64,000 nt of DNA from assembly GCF_001889165.1 (NCBI RefSeq), contig NZ_CP016020.1, positions 2,330,501 to 2,394,500 of the forward strand. Direction: 5' to 3'. The position numbers were made by a program, and so were the translations under genes. The DNA is from Bacillus weihaiensis (GTDB lineage: Bacteria > Bacillota > Bacilli > Bacillales > Bacillaceae). The stretch's first letter is position 1. Each line of letters begins with the position of its first letter. The notes under the pieces are model-generated. The model did no database searches and had not been told where the DNA came from. It worked only from the letters and a program-made list of their open reading frames with translations. Of the stretch, positions 1-9,777 are shown in pieces.

Positions 1-200
1 AGAATATCTATATTACCCATACCAATATCTAAATCGAATAGTAGAACTCGTTTATTTTGTTTCTGAAGAGCTAAGGAAAAATTCAATGAAAAATTTGATT
101 TTCCAACTCCTCCTTTACCACTCATTACTGCAATGGTTTTGGCCTCGTTTTTTAACTTGTTAAGCCGTTCTCTTAAACGTTCTGCTTGATCTTTCGCCAT
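1..200 (-). CDS. flhG: FlhG (YlxH), MinD-like ATPase for flagellar placement, N-terminal part only
   Basis: Partial: the reading frame runs off the left edge. The visible 66 or so residues start with an N-terminal activator helix containing the DQAERLR motif (residues 4-10), which in the family stimulates the GTPase FlhF, followed by a deviant Walker A motif SGKGGVGKS at about residues 27-35 and an FDLDIGMGN segment, as in MinD/ParA ATPases. The ATG at 198-200 is preceded by an AGGT ribosome site and lies 4 bases after the flhF stop, so the two are co-translated. Known role: membrane-associated ATPase that controls flagellar number and position together with FlhF and delivers FliM/FliY. The rest of the protein is outside the window. 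Confidence 0.95.
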   Translation of the reverse strand, partial: MAKDQAERLRERLNKLKNEAKTIAVMSGKGGVGKSNFSLNFSLALQKQNKRVLLFDLDIGMGNIDI

Positions 201-204
201 ATGT

Positions 205-1338
205 TTACCTCAGTATTTGATTTACAATTTTTTCTCTAGATGCTGTCTCTATATCATCCGGAACATTCTGGCCATGAGTAGTATAGGCAATTCCTTTTTT
301 TGTTTGTAGCATAATATCAAGTAAAGTACCTCTTGTTGAAGTTTCGTCTAACTTAGTAAAGATTAGTTTATCTATTGGAATAATAGAAAACTGTTCATAT
401 ACAGCAATCATATCTACTGACTTCGCAGTAGCCGATAAGACAAGGAATGTTTCCATTTCATGTTCGAAATCAATAATATTCATGAGGTCCTTGACATATC
501 TTGAATCTAAAAAATTTCTCCCTGCAGTATCAATAAAAATATAATCATATGCAGAAAATCTCCGTTGAGCGTTCTTAAAATCTTCTATTGAATAACACAC
601 TTCAAGTGGAACATCCAAGATTTTTGCATATGTCTTTAGTTGATCTATGGCAGCAATACGATACGTATCGGTTGTAATAAAAGCTACTTTTTTCTTTTTC
701 TGAATCACACATTCTGCTGCTAGCTTCGCTAGGGTTGTTGTTTTCCCAACTCCAGTTGGGCCTATAACATTTATAAATTTCTTTTGGTAGGAAATTCCTC
801 CAAATTCTATACCAGCCAACATTTCGTACAGTATTTCTTCTTGCTGTTGCTTTATTTGTTCAAAAGTAAGTTGACCTTTTTCTTGATACCAATACTCTAA
901 TAATGAACCCATGATAGTGGCACGTACTAATTCAGGTATATCTTGTTTCATCATTTTGTTTTGCATTTCTTGTAAGAGGTTAGGATAAATATCTTTATTT
1001 TCAGTTACTGAAAAGTGTTGAAGTAAAGCTTTCATTTCTTTTATTTCATGAAGTAATGAATCATTATTCGATGAAATGTGTAATTTCTGTTTGTTCTCTT
1101 TCAGCTCAGATGTTTCTATCATTGATTGATATGTTTCTTTCTTTTGATCTATCTTCTTAGAAGGTACATCCGGATCATTTGCTGCGATTACCTCAATCAT
1201 TTTCTTTGAAAAAAGTCCAAGGAAACCACCTGTTTGTACCATTTTTGAGTTTAAAATTACCGCATCGTTTCCCATCTCTGCACGAATTTTTTTCATAGCC
1301 TCTTGCATCGACGGGGCAACATATTTTTTTACCTTCAT
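205..1338 (-). CDS. flhF: FlhF, SRP-type GTPase for flagellar placement
   Basis: 377 aa, close to the family size. After an N-terminal variable domain, the NG GTPase core shows GPTGVGKT (193-200), [11 protein letters not shown] (224-234), DTAGR (270-274) and TKLDET (328-333), all typical of the third SRP GTPase beside Ffh and FtsY, both of which are also in this window. FlhF works at the cell membrane, recruiting early flagellar parts and fixing basal body position; FlhG resets it. The start overlaps the flhA stop by 4 bases (ATGA), and flhG follows after 4 bases, so the three genes are probably coupled. Nothing is missing from the GTPase motifs. Confidence 0.97.
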   Translation of the reverse strand: MKVKKYVAPSMQEAMKKIRAEMGNDAVILNSKMVQTGGFLGLFSKKMIEVIAANDPDVPSKKIDQKKETYQSMIETSELKENKQKLHISSNNDSLLHEIKEMKALLQHFSVTENKDIYPNLLQEMQNKMMKQDIPELVRATIMGSLLEYWYQEKGQLTFEQIKQQQEEILYEMLAGIEFGGISYQKKFINVIGPTGVGKTTTLAKLAAECVIQKKKKVAFITTDTYRIAAIDQLKTYAKILDVPLEVCYSIEDFKNAQRRFSAYDYIFIDTAGRNFLDSRYVKDLMNIIDFEHEMETFLVLSATAKSVDMIAVYEQFSIIPIDKLIFTKLDETSTRGTLLDIMLQTKKGIAYTTHGQNVPDDIETASREKIVNQILR

Positions 1339-3371
1339 TCGACATTTACCACCCCAATACTCTGTACTTCAACATTTGCTTCTAATTCATTATAAGATAA
1401 AATAGGCACTTGCGGAAAATAACGATCTGTTAATTGTCTCACATACATTCTAACTGCAGGAGAACATAATAAAATTGGTGTTTGTTGTTGCAACGAGAGC
1501 ATTTCCACTTCCTTAGCTATTGATTCAATAATAGCTTGAGATACGTCTGGGCTCAGAGATAGATAATTCCCATGTTCCGTTTGTTGCACACCCTCAGCAA
1601 CAATCTTTTCTACTCGTCCTGATAAGGTGACAACCTTCAACATCTGCTGTTCATCCGCATATTGCATTGTAATTTGCTTTGCTAATGCTTGCCTTACATA
1701 TTCTCCTAATAACTCCGTATCATTAGACATTTTTCCATAGTCCGCTAAAGTTTCAAATATAATTGGTAAATTTCGAATTGATACTTTTTCTTTTAACAAT
1801 TTTGCTAATACTTTTTGAACTTCTCCTACTGAAAGTGGTGTTGGAGTAACTTCTTCTACTAGAATTGGATACGTTTCTTTTAAGTGGTCGATTAATTGTT
1901 TTGTTTCTTGTCTTCCTAATAATTCGTGAGCATTTTGTTTAATGATTTCGGTAATGTGAGTAGAAACAACAGATGGTGGATCAACAACTGTGTATCCATA
2001 CATTTCTGCAGTGTCTTTCATTTCTTCTGTTATCCATTTAGCGGGTAATCCGAAAGATGGCTCAACTGTATCAATTCCTTCAATGGCATCATCTTCGATT
2101 CCCGGCGCCATCGCTAAAAAGTGATCGAGTAGAATTTCTCCCTTAGCAAGTTCATTCCCTTTTATCTTTAATCGATACTCATTAGGTTGCAACTGTATGT
2201 TGTCTCTTATTCGTACAACAGGTATGACGATTCCCAATTCAATAGCTAACTGTCTTCTTATCATGACAACTCTATCTAATAAGTCTCCACCTTGATTCGT
2301 ATCAGCTAAAGGAATTAAACCATATCCAAATTCAAACTCGATTGGATCAATATTTAAAAGATTCACTACACTTTCAGGACTCTTCATTTCATCCATTTCT
2401 ATTTCTTGCTCAATTGCTTCTTCATCTGGAACTTGAGTTCGTTTCGTTCTTGTAATCATATATCCTCCAATTCCAAGTAATGCCGCAATTGGAAGTGTTA
2501 AAAAGATACCGATTGGAGTAAATACTCCAAGTAGAAGAATAGTTGCTGATGCTACATAAAGCATTTTCGGGTAAGCAAATAATTGTGAAGTGATATCAGA
2601 GCCTAAATTTCCTTCTGATGCAGCTCGAGTAACTACAATTCCAGTAGCTGTCGATATTAATAAGGCTGGTATTTGACTGACAATCCCATCTCCCACTGTT
2701 AACATAGTAAAATGAGATGCAGCTTCACCAATTGGCATACCTAACTGCATCATGCCGATAATTATACCGAACAACATATTAATCATAACAATAATGATTC
2801 CAGCAATTGCATCACCTTTTACAAACTTACTAGCACCGTCCATTGCTCCATAAAAATCTGCTTCATTCGCTATTTTATCTCTTCGTTCTCTTGCTTGTTG
2901 TTCAGATATCATTCCCGCATTTAAGTCTGCATCAATACTCATTTGTTTACCTGGCATTGCATCAAGAGTAAATCGCGCTGCAACTTCAGAAACACGTTCA
3001 GAACCTTTCGTTATTACAACAAATTGAATAACGATTAAGATAATAAAAACGACTAATCCTACTAAAACATTTCCTCCAGTTACAAACGTACCGAATGTTT
3101 CTACTACTTTTCCGGCATCTCCTTCAGCTAAGATCGCACGTGTAGTTGAAACGTTCAAACCTAAACGAAATAATGTTAATAGAAGAATTAAAGATGGAAA
3201 AATTGAAAACTGTAGAGGCTCATTCATATTCATTGACGTAAGGATGACTAATAATGCAAGAGAAATGTTAATAATAATTAAAAAGCTCAGCATCCATCCT
3301 GGAAATGGAATAATTAACATAGCGACTATTAAAATAACGCTCAGTAGTACCGATAAATCTCTTGCAGACAT
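1335..3371 (-). CDS. flhA: FlhA, flagellar export gate protein
   Basis: 678 aa from the ATG at 3371, which sits 8 bases after an AAGGAGAG ribosome site. An in-frame ATG at 3398 would add nine residues but lacks such a site, and the shorter start gives the usual family length. The N-terminal half is a multi-spanning membrane domain with the conserved FRLGLNVSTTRAIL stretch; the C-terminal half is the soluble domain that docks chaperone-substrate complexes. FlhA is the nonameric core of the flagellar type III export gate, working with FlhB and FliPQR. It follows flhB after an unusually long 177-base gap. Confidence 0.97.
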   Translation of the reverse strand: MSARDLSVLLSVILIVAMLIIPFPGWMLSFLIIINISLALLVILTSMNMNEPLQFSIFPSLILLLTLFRLGLNVSTTRAILAEGDAGKVVETFGTFVTGGNVLVGLVVFIILIVIQFVVITKGSERVSEVAARFTLDAMPGKQMSIDADLNAGMISEQQARERRDKIANEADFYGAMDGASKFVKGDAIAGIIIVMINMLFGIIIGMMQLGMPIGEAASHFTMLTVGDGIVSQIPALLISTATGIVVTRAASEGNLGSDITSQLFAYPKMLYVASATILLLGVFTPIGIFLTLPIAALLGIGGYMITRTKRTQVPDEEAIEQEIEMDEMKSPESVVNLLNIDPIEFEFGYGLIPLADTNQGGDLLDRVVMIRRQLAIELGIVIPVVRIRDNIQLQPNEYRLKIKGNELAKGEILLDHFLAMAPGIEDDAIEGIDTVEPSFGLPAKWITEEMKDTAEMYGYTVVDPPSVVSTHITEIIKQNAHELLGRQETKQLIDHLKETYPILVEEVTPTPLSVGEVQKVLAKLLKEKVSIRNLPIIFETLADYGKMSNDTELLGEYVRQALAKQITMQYADEQQMLKVVTLSGRVEKIVAEGVQQTEHGNYLSLSPDVSQAIIESIAKEVEMLSLQQQTPILLCSPAVRMYVRQLTDRYFPQVPILSYNELEANVEVQSIGVVNVE

Positions 3372-3548
3372 AATTATTCTCTCCTTAAAACCATTCATAT
3401 CTTTTTAATAATTGGAAAACGTTTTTCCCACTAAAACAGTCATTATAGTAGAACACCCTATTGTTTAAGCTGTTATTGTAAAAAAACTTACTGGTTAAAT
3501 GAAATATGTTCCTTAAGCTGGGCTGAAACATTTGATTTAGCTGTGAGT
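3372..3548. other. flhB-flhA intergenic gap, 177 bases, no gene seen
   Basis: Other junctions in this operon are mostly overlaps or under 70 bases. I see no ORF with a ribosome site here. The only structure is a short inverted repeat (GGAAAA, CGTT, TTTTCC type) around 3413-3430. There is no T-run after it on the minus strand, so I do not call a terminator. Confidence 0.5.
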
Positions 3549-4628
3549 TTAACCTGATTTTGACTGATATACATAGGCAATAATTTCAGCGACTGCTTGG
3601 AAGAATTCTTCTGGAATAGCTTGACCTATCTCTACTTGCGGATAAAGTGCTCTTGCAAGCGGACGATTCTCAACCATCATAACTTCATTTTCCTTGGCAA
3701 TTTCTTTTATTTTTTGAGCGACTAAATCTACGCCCATTGCGACAACAAAAGGAGCATCCATTTTTGATTCATCATATTTTAATGCAATAGCATAGTGTGT
3801 TGGGTTCGTGATGATAACATCTGCTGTTGGAACATCCTGCATCATCCTTCTCATCGCCATTTCACGTTGCCTTTGCTTAATTTTCGATTTAATTAAAGGA
3901 TCACCTTCAGATTTTTTATATTCATCTTTAATGTCCTGCTTTGACATTTTTAAGTTTTTTTCATAGTCATAGCGCTGATACATGTAATCTAATAAAGACA
4001 ATAGTAATAGTGCTAATGAAGCAAATAAACCCATCTTTACAGTAAGACTAGCAATAAAAAGTAAGGATTGCTCTACAGTTAAATGAGATAGACGTAACAC
4101 ATTATCAAGGTCCAACCATAAAACAGCAAATGTCACAAAACCAACAAATGATATTTTCAATAATGATTTAAACAATTCTACAATAGCTCGGATGGAATAA
4201 ATTCGTTTAAATCCTTGAATTGGATCTAATTTATTTAATTTCATCTGAATTGCTTCAGTAGAAAAAAGAAATCCAATTTGTAAATAATTACTCATAACAC
4301 CAGCTACTAAAGCAACACCCATTACTGGTGCCAATATAATGCCGGCTTGATAAGCCATTGTAAGAAAAAGATCATTTACATTTTGATCTGATAAGTTGAT
4401 TAGTAAAAAATCTTGAAATGTACCTCTCATTAAAAGTAAGATACGATCTCTCATAAATGCGCCAATGAATAGGAATGATAAAAAAATTGTTAATAGTGAG
4501 ATGGCTGTATTAACATCAGCACTCTTTGCAACCTGACCTTTTTTCCTTGCGTCCTGTTTCTTTCGAGGAGTAGCTTTTTCAGTTTTTTCACCCGCAAAAA
4601 ACTGCAAATCCAATGATAATAAGTTCAC
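3549..4628 (-). CDS. flhB: FlhB, flagellar export gate and substrate-specificity switch
   Basis: 359 aa. An N-terminal basic segment (EKTEKATPRKKQDARKKGQ, about 14-32) leads into a four-helix membrane domain and then a C-terminal cytoplasmic domain carrying the autocleavage site NPTH at 275-278. In the family, cleavage between N and P lets FlhB switch export from rod/hook to filament proteins after FliK senses hook length. It starts 3 bases after the fliR stop. A second, free-standing copy of the cytoplasmic domain is encoded far away by ylqH (34111-34416). Confidence 0.97.
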   Translation of the reverse strand: MNLLSLDLQFFAGEKTEKATPRKKQDARKKGQVAKSADVNTAISLLTIFLSFLFIGAFMRDRILLLMRGTFQDFLLINLSDQNVNDLFLTMAYQAGIILAPVMGVALVAGVMSNYLQIGFLFSTEAIQMKLNKLDPIQGFKRIYSIRAIVELFKSLLKISFVGFVTFAVLWLDLDNVLRLSHLTVEQSLLFIASLTVKMGLFASLALLLLSLLDYMYQRYDYEKNLKMSKQDIKDEYKKSEGDPLIKSKIKQRQREMAMRRMMQDVPTADVIITNPTHYAIALKYDESKMDAPFVVAMGVDLVAQKIKEIAKENEVMMVENRPLARALYPQVEIGQAIPEEFFQAVAEIIAYVYQSKSG

Positions 4629-4631
4629 CTT

Positions 4632-5411
4632 TTACCCCCCTCTTCCAAACAGCTGCATAAGTCCTCTCATCGTATAAGTCATTGTTTCAAAAAGCTCTCG
4701 CATGAGCATAAACAATGCACCCATTACAAGAATCAACATAATAAAACTGACACCTATTTTCAGAGGTAAGCCCACAACAAAAATATTTAATTGAGGAACC
4801 GTTCTAGCTACAATTCCTAATGCTATATCAACTAAAAACAAGGAACCAACTACTGGGATAGACATTTGAAATGCTATGATAAACATGGAATTAAATGATT
4901 CAACAATAAATTCAATAACATCGCCTTCCCCTAGTGGTAAGTAAAGCTGATCTATAGGCACAAACTGATAACTATAAAACACGCCATCTAATAGCAGATA
5001 ATGCGCATTTGTTGTAAGCATAAACAAAAGAGCAAACGTATATAAAAATTGTCCTATTAGGGGACTTTGTGCACCCGTCTGTGGGTCAATTACATTTGCA
5101 ATGGCAAACCCCATTTGGAAGTCGATAAAACTTCCAGCAATTTGAATAGCTGCTAGAATAAAATAAGCTGAAAATCCTATTAGTAGTCCGAATAGCGCTT
5201 CTTTTATAAGTAACATGAAAAATTGACCATCTATTAAAATCTCAGGTGGATCAAGTGAGATAAACATAATCCATGCTAAAATAAAAGCAAAACCAATTTT
5301 GTGTGTATTTGGAATATTACGGTAAGAAAATATCGGGAGAGTTACAAAAAATGCTGAAACTCTCATAAATACTAGTAAAAACGCAGGGTAATTGTCTAAA
5401 ACTGTCTCCAT
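4632..5411 (-). CDS. fliR: FliR, flagellar export gate membrane protein
   Basis: 259 aa, almost entirely hydrophobic helices, with the family pattern near the N-terminus (FLLVFMRVSAFFVTLPIFSY) and the FQMGFAIANVIDPQTGAQ segment in the middle. FliR assembles with FliP and FliQ into the helical export channel inside the MS ring. It starts 3 bases after the fliQ stop and is followed 3 bases later by flhB, in the conserved fliPQR-flhB-flhA order. No anomaly seen. Confidence 0.96.
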   Translation of the reverse strand: METVLDNYPAFLLVFMRVSAFFVTLPIFSYRNIPNTHKIGFAFILAWIMFISLDPPEILIDGQFFMLLIKEALFGLLIGFSAYFILAAIQIAGSFIDFQMGFAIANVIDPQTGAQSPLIGQFLYTFALLFMLTTNAHYLLLDGVFYSYQFVPIDQLYLPLGEGDVIEFIVESFNSMFIIAFQMSIPVVGSLFLVDIALGIVARTVPQLNIFVVGLPLKIGVSFIMLILVMGALFMLMRELFETMTYTMRGLMQLFGRGG

Positions 5412-5414
5412 TTT

Positions 5415-5684
5415 CTACCCTACAAACCTGTTTAAATTGCCAAAAATATCTTGTGCATAAGAAACCAGAGTAGTTAACATCCAAGGACCGAAAAAGATCA
5501 ACCCAAGTAATACAGCAACAATTTTCGGAATAAAAGCAAGTGTTTGTTCCTGGATTTGTGTTGTCGCTTGAAAAATACTCACTAATAATCCAATAACTAG
5601 AGCTAATAATAGAAGCGGTCCGCAAATAATTAATGTTGTATAAACAGCTTTTTCAGCTAACGAAATGACAAATTCCGAACTCAT
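5415..5684 (-). CDS. fliQ: FliQ, flagellar export gate small membrane protein
   Basis: 89 aa with two transmembrane hairpin helices and the conserved LLVSIFQATTQIQEQTLAFIPKI motif region in the loop and second helix. FliQ subunits pack around the FliP5R1 core of the export channel. It lies 15 bases after fliP and 3 bases before fliR. A 102-residue frame overlapping the fliR junction on the same strand is a shadow and is not annotated. Confidence 0.96.
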   Translation of the reverse strand: MSSEFVISLAEKAVYTTLIICGPLLLLALVIGLLVSIFQATTQIQEQTLAFIPKIVAVLLGLIFFGPWMLTTLVSYAQDIFGNLNRFVG

Positions 5685-5699
5685 CCATTTTCACCCATT

Positions 5700-6365
5700 C
5701 TAAAAACTTTGTAGCAAAGATTTAATAATTAGATACCATCCATCAACTAGCACAAATAACAAAATTTTAAATGGAAGTGATATCATAACTGGTGGAAGCA
5801 TCATCATACCCATAGACATTAAAACACTGGCAACTACCATATCAATGACTAAAAATGGGATGAAAATCATAAATCCTATTTGAAAGGCAGTCTTTATCTC
5901 ACTTATTGCAAAGGCAGGCACCAATGCGGTTAATGGAATATCTTCAATTGAATTTGGATTTTCCATTCCTGCATAATTTAGAAATAAAGCTAAATCCTTT
6001 TGTCTCGTATGTTTACTCATAAATTCCTTAAAGGGGAGAGCTGCTCTCTCATAAGCTTCTTCTAATTCAATCTCTTCATTAAATAAAGGAGTGAGAGCTT
6101 GTTCATTTACCTCACTAAATGTAGGTGCCATAATAAAAAAGGTTAAAAATAACGCTATCCCAAGTAAGATTTGATTTGGTGGCATTTGTTGTGTTGCTAG
6201 AGAAGTACGAACAAATGATAGCACAATAATAATTCTCGTAAAGCAAGTCATTAAAATTAAAATACTAGGGGCTATTGATAGCACTGTTAGTAATAATAGT
6301 AATTTAACAGAGGTACTAACATTTTCCGGATTACTATTATTAAAAAACTCCATAAATTCATTCAT
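5700..6365 (-). CDS. fliP: FliP, flagellar export gate membrane protein
   Basis: 221 aa. Shows the hallmark TCFTRIIIVLSFVRTSLATQQMPPNQ segment after the first helix and the FLVIDMVVASVLMSMGMMMLPPV segment near the C-terminus. FliP forms the pentameric core of the export channel with FliR and FliQ. The start overlaps the fliO stop by 8 bases, which suggests coupling; FliO is the assembly factor for FliP in the family, so the linkage makes sense. Confidence 0.97.
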   Translation of the reverse strand: MNEFMEFFNNSNPENVSTSVKLLLLLTVLSIAPSILILMTCFTRIIIVLSFVRTSLATQQMPPNQILLGIALFLTFFIMAPTFSEVNEQALTPLFNEEIELEEAYERAALPFKEFMSKHTRQKDLALFLNYAGMENPNSIEDIPLTALVPAFAISEIKTAFQIGFMIFIPFLVIDMVVASVLMSMGMMMLPPVMISLPFKILLFVLVDGWYLIIKSLLQSF

Positions 6366-7050
6366 GCTTCTTGAGTCCCTTTCTCTTTATATCATCTAGC
6401 TGCTTTGAACGATTTTGCTTAAGCAGTGCCATTTGTTCTTGGAATTCAGACGAAAATGTTACTTTATTTTCATTATTAGAACTTTTTCGATTGTTTTTCA
6501 TTAGAATGCTTGATACTTTGTTCACAATATCCTTAGGTTCAATCACTTGTTCTTGCTTATTCACATATTCTTCTATTAATTGCTTACTTTCCAGTTCGTC
6601 ATCAATTTCCTTTAACAGTGTTATTGAATCTCCGATTCCTAGAACTAACACTCGACTTCCTACCTTAATCATTTGAACAGACTTATTAGGCCCCACACTT
6701 GTGCCGCCTAAGTTGACGATTGATTGTCCTTGATTAAATAATCGATTTTTCTTTGTTACAAATTTAACTAGGAAATAGATTAAGAATAAAACAAATCCTA
6801 ATGCCACTAACATTTTAATAAAATCAAATGTTGAGACGGAGATATCATTACCTTCGAGATTTGATGTTTCAGCTTGAGGATTATCTAAAGTAGAATTAGT
6901 TTGATCCTCTCCTGATTGAGCTTCACCTTCGGTAACCTCAAAAACACTTTTATCATCTTGATTTTCCTCCGCAAGAACTAAAGTTGCTACTTGCGGAGAG
7001 AAACTAAAAAGAACAATAATTGCTACTGCTAAAATTCTTATTTGAAGCAA
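6358..7050 (-). CDS. fliO: FliO/FliZ, flagellar export assembly protein
   Basis: 230 aa. An N-terminal hydrophobic segment with a likely signal peptide (about 1-28, ending near VLAEEN) is followed by an acidic, low-complexity linker and a transmembrane helix at about 76-98, then a cytoplasmic domain typical of FliO (NLGGTSVGPNKSVQMIKVGSRVLVLG). In Bacillus the gene at this place is called fliZ or fliO. It aids FliP assembly. It lies 14 bases after cheY. Confidence 0.9.
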   Translation of the reverse strand: MLQIRILAVAIIVLFSFSPQVATLVLAEENQDDKSVFEVTEGEAQSGEDQTNSTLDNPQAETSNLEGNDISVSTFDFIKMLVALGFVLFLIYFLVKFVTKKNRLFNQGQSIVNLGGTSVGPNKSVQMIKVGSRVLVLGIGDSITLLKEIDDELESKQLIEEYVNKQEQVIEPKDIVNKVSSILMKNNRKSSNNENKVTFSSEFQEQMALLKQNRSKQLDDIKRKGLKKHE

Positions 7051-7064
7051 TGTCAGTCCACCTT

Positions 7065-7427
7065 TTAGCTTAATGTTTTACCGATTGCCTCTAATACGCG
7101 GTCTGCTTGGAATGGCTTAACGATAAAATCTTTTGCCCCTGCTTGAATGGCATCAATGACCATCGCTTGTTGACCCATTGCTGAGCACATAATAATTTTT
7201 GCATTACCATTAAGTTTTTTTATTTCCTTTAACGCAGCTATTCCGTCCATCTCTGGCATTGTAATATCCATCGTAACTAGATCTGGTTGGTGTTCTTTAT
7301 ACTTTTCAACTGCTTGAGCACCATCTGCAGCCTCTGCTACCACTTCATAACCATTTTTAGTTAGGATATCTTTAATCATCATTCTCATAAATGCAGCATC
7401 GTCTACAATCATAATTTTGTGTGCCAT
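7065..7427 (-). CDS. cheY: CheY, chemotaxis response regulator
   Basis: 120 aa, a single receiver domain. The acidic pair is D9-D10, the phosphorylated aspartate is D54 in LVTMDITMPEMDG, the switch residue is S82 in MCSAMG, and the conserved lysine is K104 in FIVKPF. In Bacillus, phospho-CheY binds FliM and promotes counter-clockwise rotation (runs); FliY, encoded just upstream, dephosphorylates it. The fliY-cheY gap is 108 bases, AT-rich and without a clear signal. Confidence 0.97.
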   Translation of the reverse strand: MAHKIMIVDDAAFMRMMIKDILTKNGYEVVAEAADGAQAVEKYKEHQPDLVTMDITMPEMDGIAALKEIKKLNGNAKIIMCSAMGQQAMVIDAIQAGAKDFIVKPFQADRVLEAIGKTLS

Positions 7428-7535
7428 AATAACTCCACTCCCAGTTAGATAGTTAAAATATATAGTAAAAAATCTTTTTCTTTAATAAACATTAGCTTCG
7501 AACATGTAATCGTTTAGAGTAATTACAATTCAGTA

Positions 7536-8756
7536 TTATTTTAACTTATTTAATCTTTCTCTTTGACTAACAATATCTGTCACACGTACTCCAAAGTTTT
7601 CATCAATAACGACTACTTCACCTTTAGCAACAATTTTACTGTTTACCAATATATCAACTGGCTCACCAGCAAGTTTATCAAGTTCAATGATGGAACCAGA
7701 CGACAATTCAAGTATTTCTTTAACAGAACGCTTTGTTCTGCCTAGCTCAACTGTAACCTTCAGAGGGATATCTAAAAGCATATCTAAGTTTTGAATATCC
7801 TGTTGTTGGTAGTGCATAGGCTCAAACGCTGTAAATTCTGCTGGTTTCACATTCACATCTGGCTGAAACTGCTGACGTGGCTGTGTATATTGTTGTTGAG
7901 ATGTATACATTTGTTGACTAGGTTGTCCCATTTGAGGAGGTACATTCATGCTCATGTTTTCCTGATGATATACCTGCTGCTGTTGAACAACTTGATCTTC
8001 CATTGGTACTTCAGGTAACGGAACTTCTTTTGTAGCCTCTACTGCAACAGCTTCTTGTTTCGGATTAATTAGTTCATCAATTAAGTCTTTAGCAAACATC
8101 AAAGGTAATAATTGCATAATATTAGAATCAATTAATGTTCCAATTTTAAGTCTAAAGGATACTTGAATAAGTAAATCATCTTCAGGAATTTTGGCTTCGT
8201 CCGTTTCATTCGCATCTAATAATTCTACTCTTGGTGGCGAAATATCAACCTTTTTATTAAAAATAGTAGACATAGATGTTGCTGCAGAACCCATCATTTG
8301 GTTCATTGCTTCTTGTACAGCACTTACTTGAATTTCTCCAAGTAATTCATCCGGATTTGTACCGTCACCGCCAATCATGAGATCGGCAATAATAGCAGCA
8401 TCACTTTGTTTAATGACCAATAAATTACTTCCTGTAAAGCCCTCAGTATAATTTACTTCTATTGCAACGTAAGGATGAACAAATTGCTCTCCAAGTTTAC
8501 TTTTTTGTACGACCGATACACTAGGTGTTGTAATTTCTACCTTTTGTTGTAATAGGGTAGATAATGCAGTAGCTGAGCTACCAAATGAGATATTGCCAAT
8601 CTCACCAATCGCATCTTCTTCCATTTCACTAAAGTAATCTTCTTTTCTTAATTGATTATTATCCTCAGTAGTTGTAGATGTACCCTCATCTTCAACGCTT
8701 GCACCTTTTAATAAAGCATCAATTTCATCCTGCGATAACATATCATTACTCACCAT
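7536..8756 (-). CDS. fliY: FliY, flagellar switch protein and CheY-P phosphatase
   Basis: 406 aa from the ATG at 8756, which sits 6 bases after GAGGTG; an in-frame GTG at 8765 lies within the ribosome site and is less likely. Order of parts: an N-terminal MLSQDEIDALLKG peptide like that of FliM (CheY-P binding), a CheC-like phosphatase domain with the EEDAIGEIGNISFGSSATAL motif, a Q/P/M-rich linker (about residues 245-315), and a C-terminal SpoA domain (FliN type) for the C-ring. It overlaps the 3' end of fliM. Confidence 0.96.
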   Translation of the reverse strand: MVSNDMLSQDEIDALLKGASVEDEGTSTTTEDNNQLRKEDYFSEMEEDAIGEIGNISFGSSATALSTLLQQKVEITTPSVSVVQKSKLGEQFVHPYVAIEVNYTEGFTGSNLLVIKQSDAAIIADLMIGGDGTNPDELLGEIQVSAVQEAMNQMMGSAATSMSTIFNKKVDISPPRVELLDANETDEAKIPEDDLLIQVSFRLKIGTLIDSNIMQLLPLMFAKDLIDELINPKQEAVAVEATKEVPLPEVPMEDQVVQQQQVYHQENMSMNVPPQMGQPSQQMYTSQQQYTQPRQQFQPDVNVKPAEFTAFEPMHYQQQDIQNLDMLLDIPLKVTVELGRTKRSVKEILELSSGSIIELDKLAGEPVDILVNSKIVAKGEVVVIDENFGVRVTDIVSQRERLNKLK

Positions 8757-9744
8757 CTTCTTCACCTCTCACTAAGTGGTCAATAATTTGAACCGCTATT
8801 TTTTTGTTTGTTTTCCCTGGTTGTCCAGTAAACTTCGGTTTATCCCCTATTTTAACCACCAATGGCTGGTCGATAGTGCTCTCTAATTGAATCACATCTC
8901 CAATTTGTAATTGAAGAAAATCTTGAATAGATATATTTGAAGAGCCTAATTCGGCAGATACAGAAAGTTCAGCTAAATGAATTTGCTTCTTAAGAGCATC
9001 AATTTCATTAGGCTTAGGTTCTTTCCTGTCTGATTGCATCCAGTAATGTACGGATAACTTTGGAATAATCGGTTCTAGAACGACATGTGGAATACATAGA
9101 TTGATCATTCCACTTGTTTCTCCTACTTGTATATTTAATGAAATAACAACCACCGTTTCATTTGGTGAAACCATTTGTAAAAATTGTGGATTTACTTCAA
9201 ATTCAGACATCATAGGCTCAATCTCAACTAATGATTCCCAAGCTTCTTGATAACTATCTAACGATTTTTCAAAAATACTGGAAATGATTTTCGTCTCGAT
9301 TTCAGTCAAATTTTCAATCTTATTAACACTTGACCCAAGTCCCCCCATAACTCGATCCATCATAGCGTATGCTATATTAGGATTCACTTCCATTAATACT
9401 CTTCCTTCCAATGGCTGAACCTCAAAAACATTTAATACGGTCATTTTAGGAATAGAACGTATAAATTCCTCATAAGGCAGTTGATCAACAGAACCAACCG
9501 TTATTTGGATGTAAGTTCTTAATTGGGCTGAAAAATACGTTGTTAAAAGTCTAGCAAAGTTATCGTGAATACGAGTTAAACTTCTAATTTGATCCTTTGA
9601 GAACCTTAGTGCTCGTTTAAAATCATAGACCTTTACTCTTTTACTTGATTCTTCTTTTTTTAATTCATCTGCATCCATTTCTCCAGTAGAAATGGCTGAT
9701 AACAAGGCATCGATTTCACTCTGTGATAAAATATCACCCGCCAT
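8746..9744 (-). CDS. fliM: FliM, flagellar motor switch protein
   Basis: 332 aa from the ATG at 9744, 6 bases after AGGAGGTGA; the GTG at 9753 lies inside that ribosome site. The length then equals the Bacillus family length. The N-terminal CheY-P-binding peptide (DILSQSEIDALLSAI) is followed by the middle domain (RALRFSKDQIRSLTRIHDNFARLL) and a C-terminal SpoA domain. FliM bridges FliG to FliY in the C-ring and is the target of CheY-P. Its stop overlaps the start of fliY. Confidence 0.97.
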   Translation of the reverse strand: MAGDILSQSEIDALLSAISTGEMDADELKKEESSKRVKVYDFKRALRFSKDQIRSLTRIHDNFARLLTTYFSAQLRTYIQITVGSVDQLPYEEFIRSIPKMTVLNVFEVQPLEGRVLMEVNPNIAYAMMDRVMGGLGSSVNKIENLTEIETKIISSIFEKSLDSYQEAWESLVEIEPMMSEFEVNPQFLQMVSPNETVVVISLNIQVGETSGMINLCIPHVVLEPIIPKLSVHYWMQSDRKEPKPNEIDALKKQIHLAELSVSAELGSSNISIQDFLQLQIGDVIQLESTIDQPLVVKIGDKPKFTGQPGKTNKKIAVQIIDHLVRGEEDGE

Positions 9745-9777
9745 GGTGCTCACCTCCTACTTAATAGTTTGTTGTAT

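Noticed and set aside
3413-3430. Inverted repeat GGAAAA/TTTTCC as a terminator
   Set aside because: Stem is only six A-T-rich pairs and lacks a T-run on the minus strand.
5317-5625. 102-residue frame across the fliQ-fliR junction
   Set aside because: Lies wholly inside two well-supported genes in another frame and has no ribosome site.
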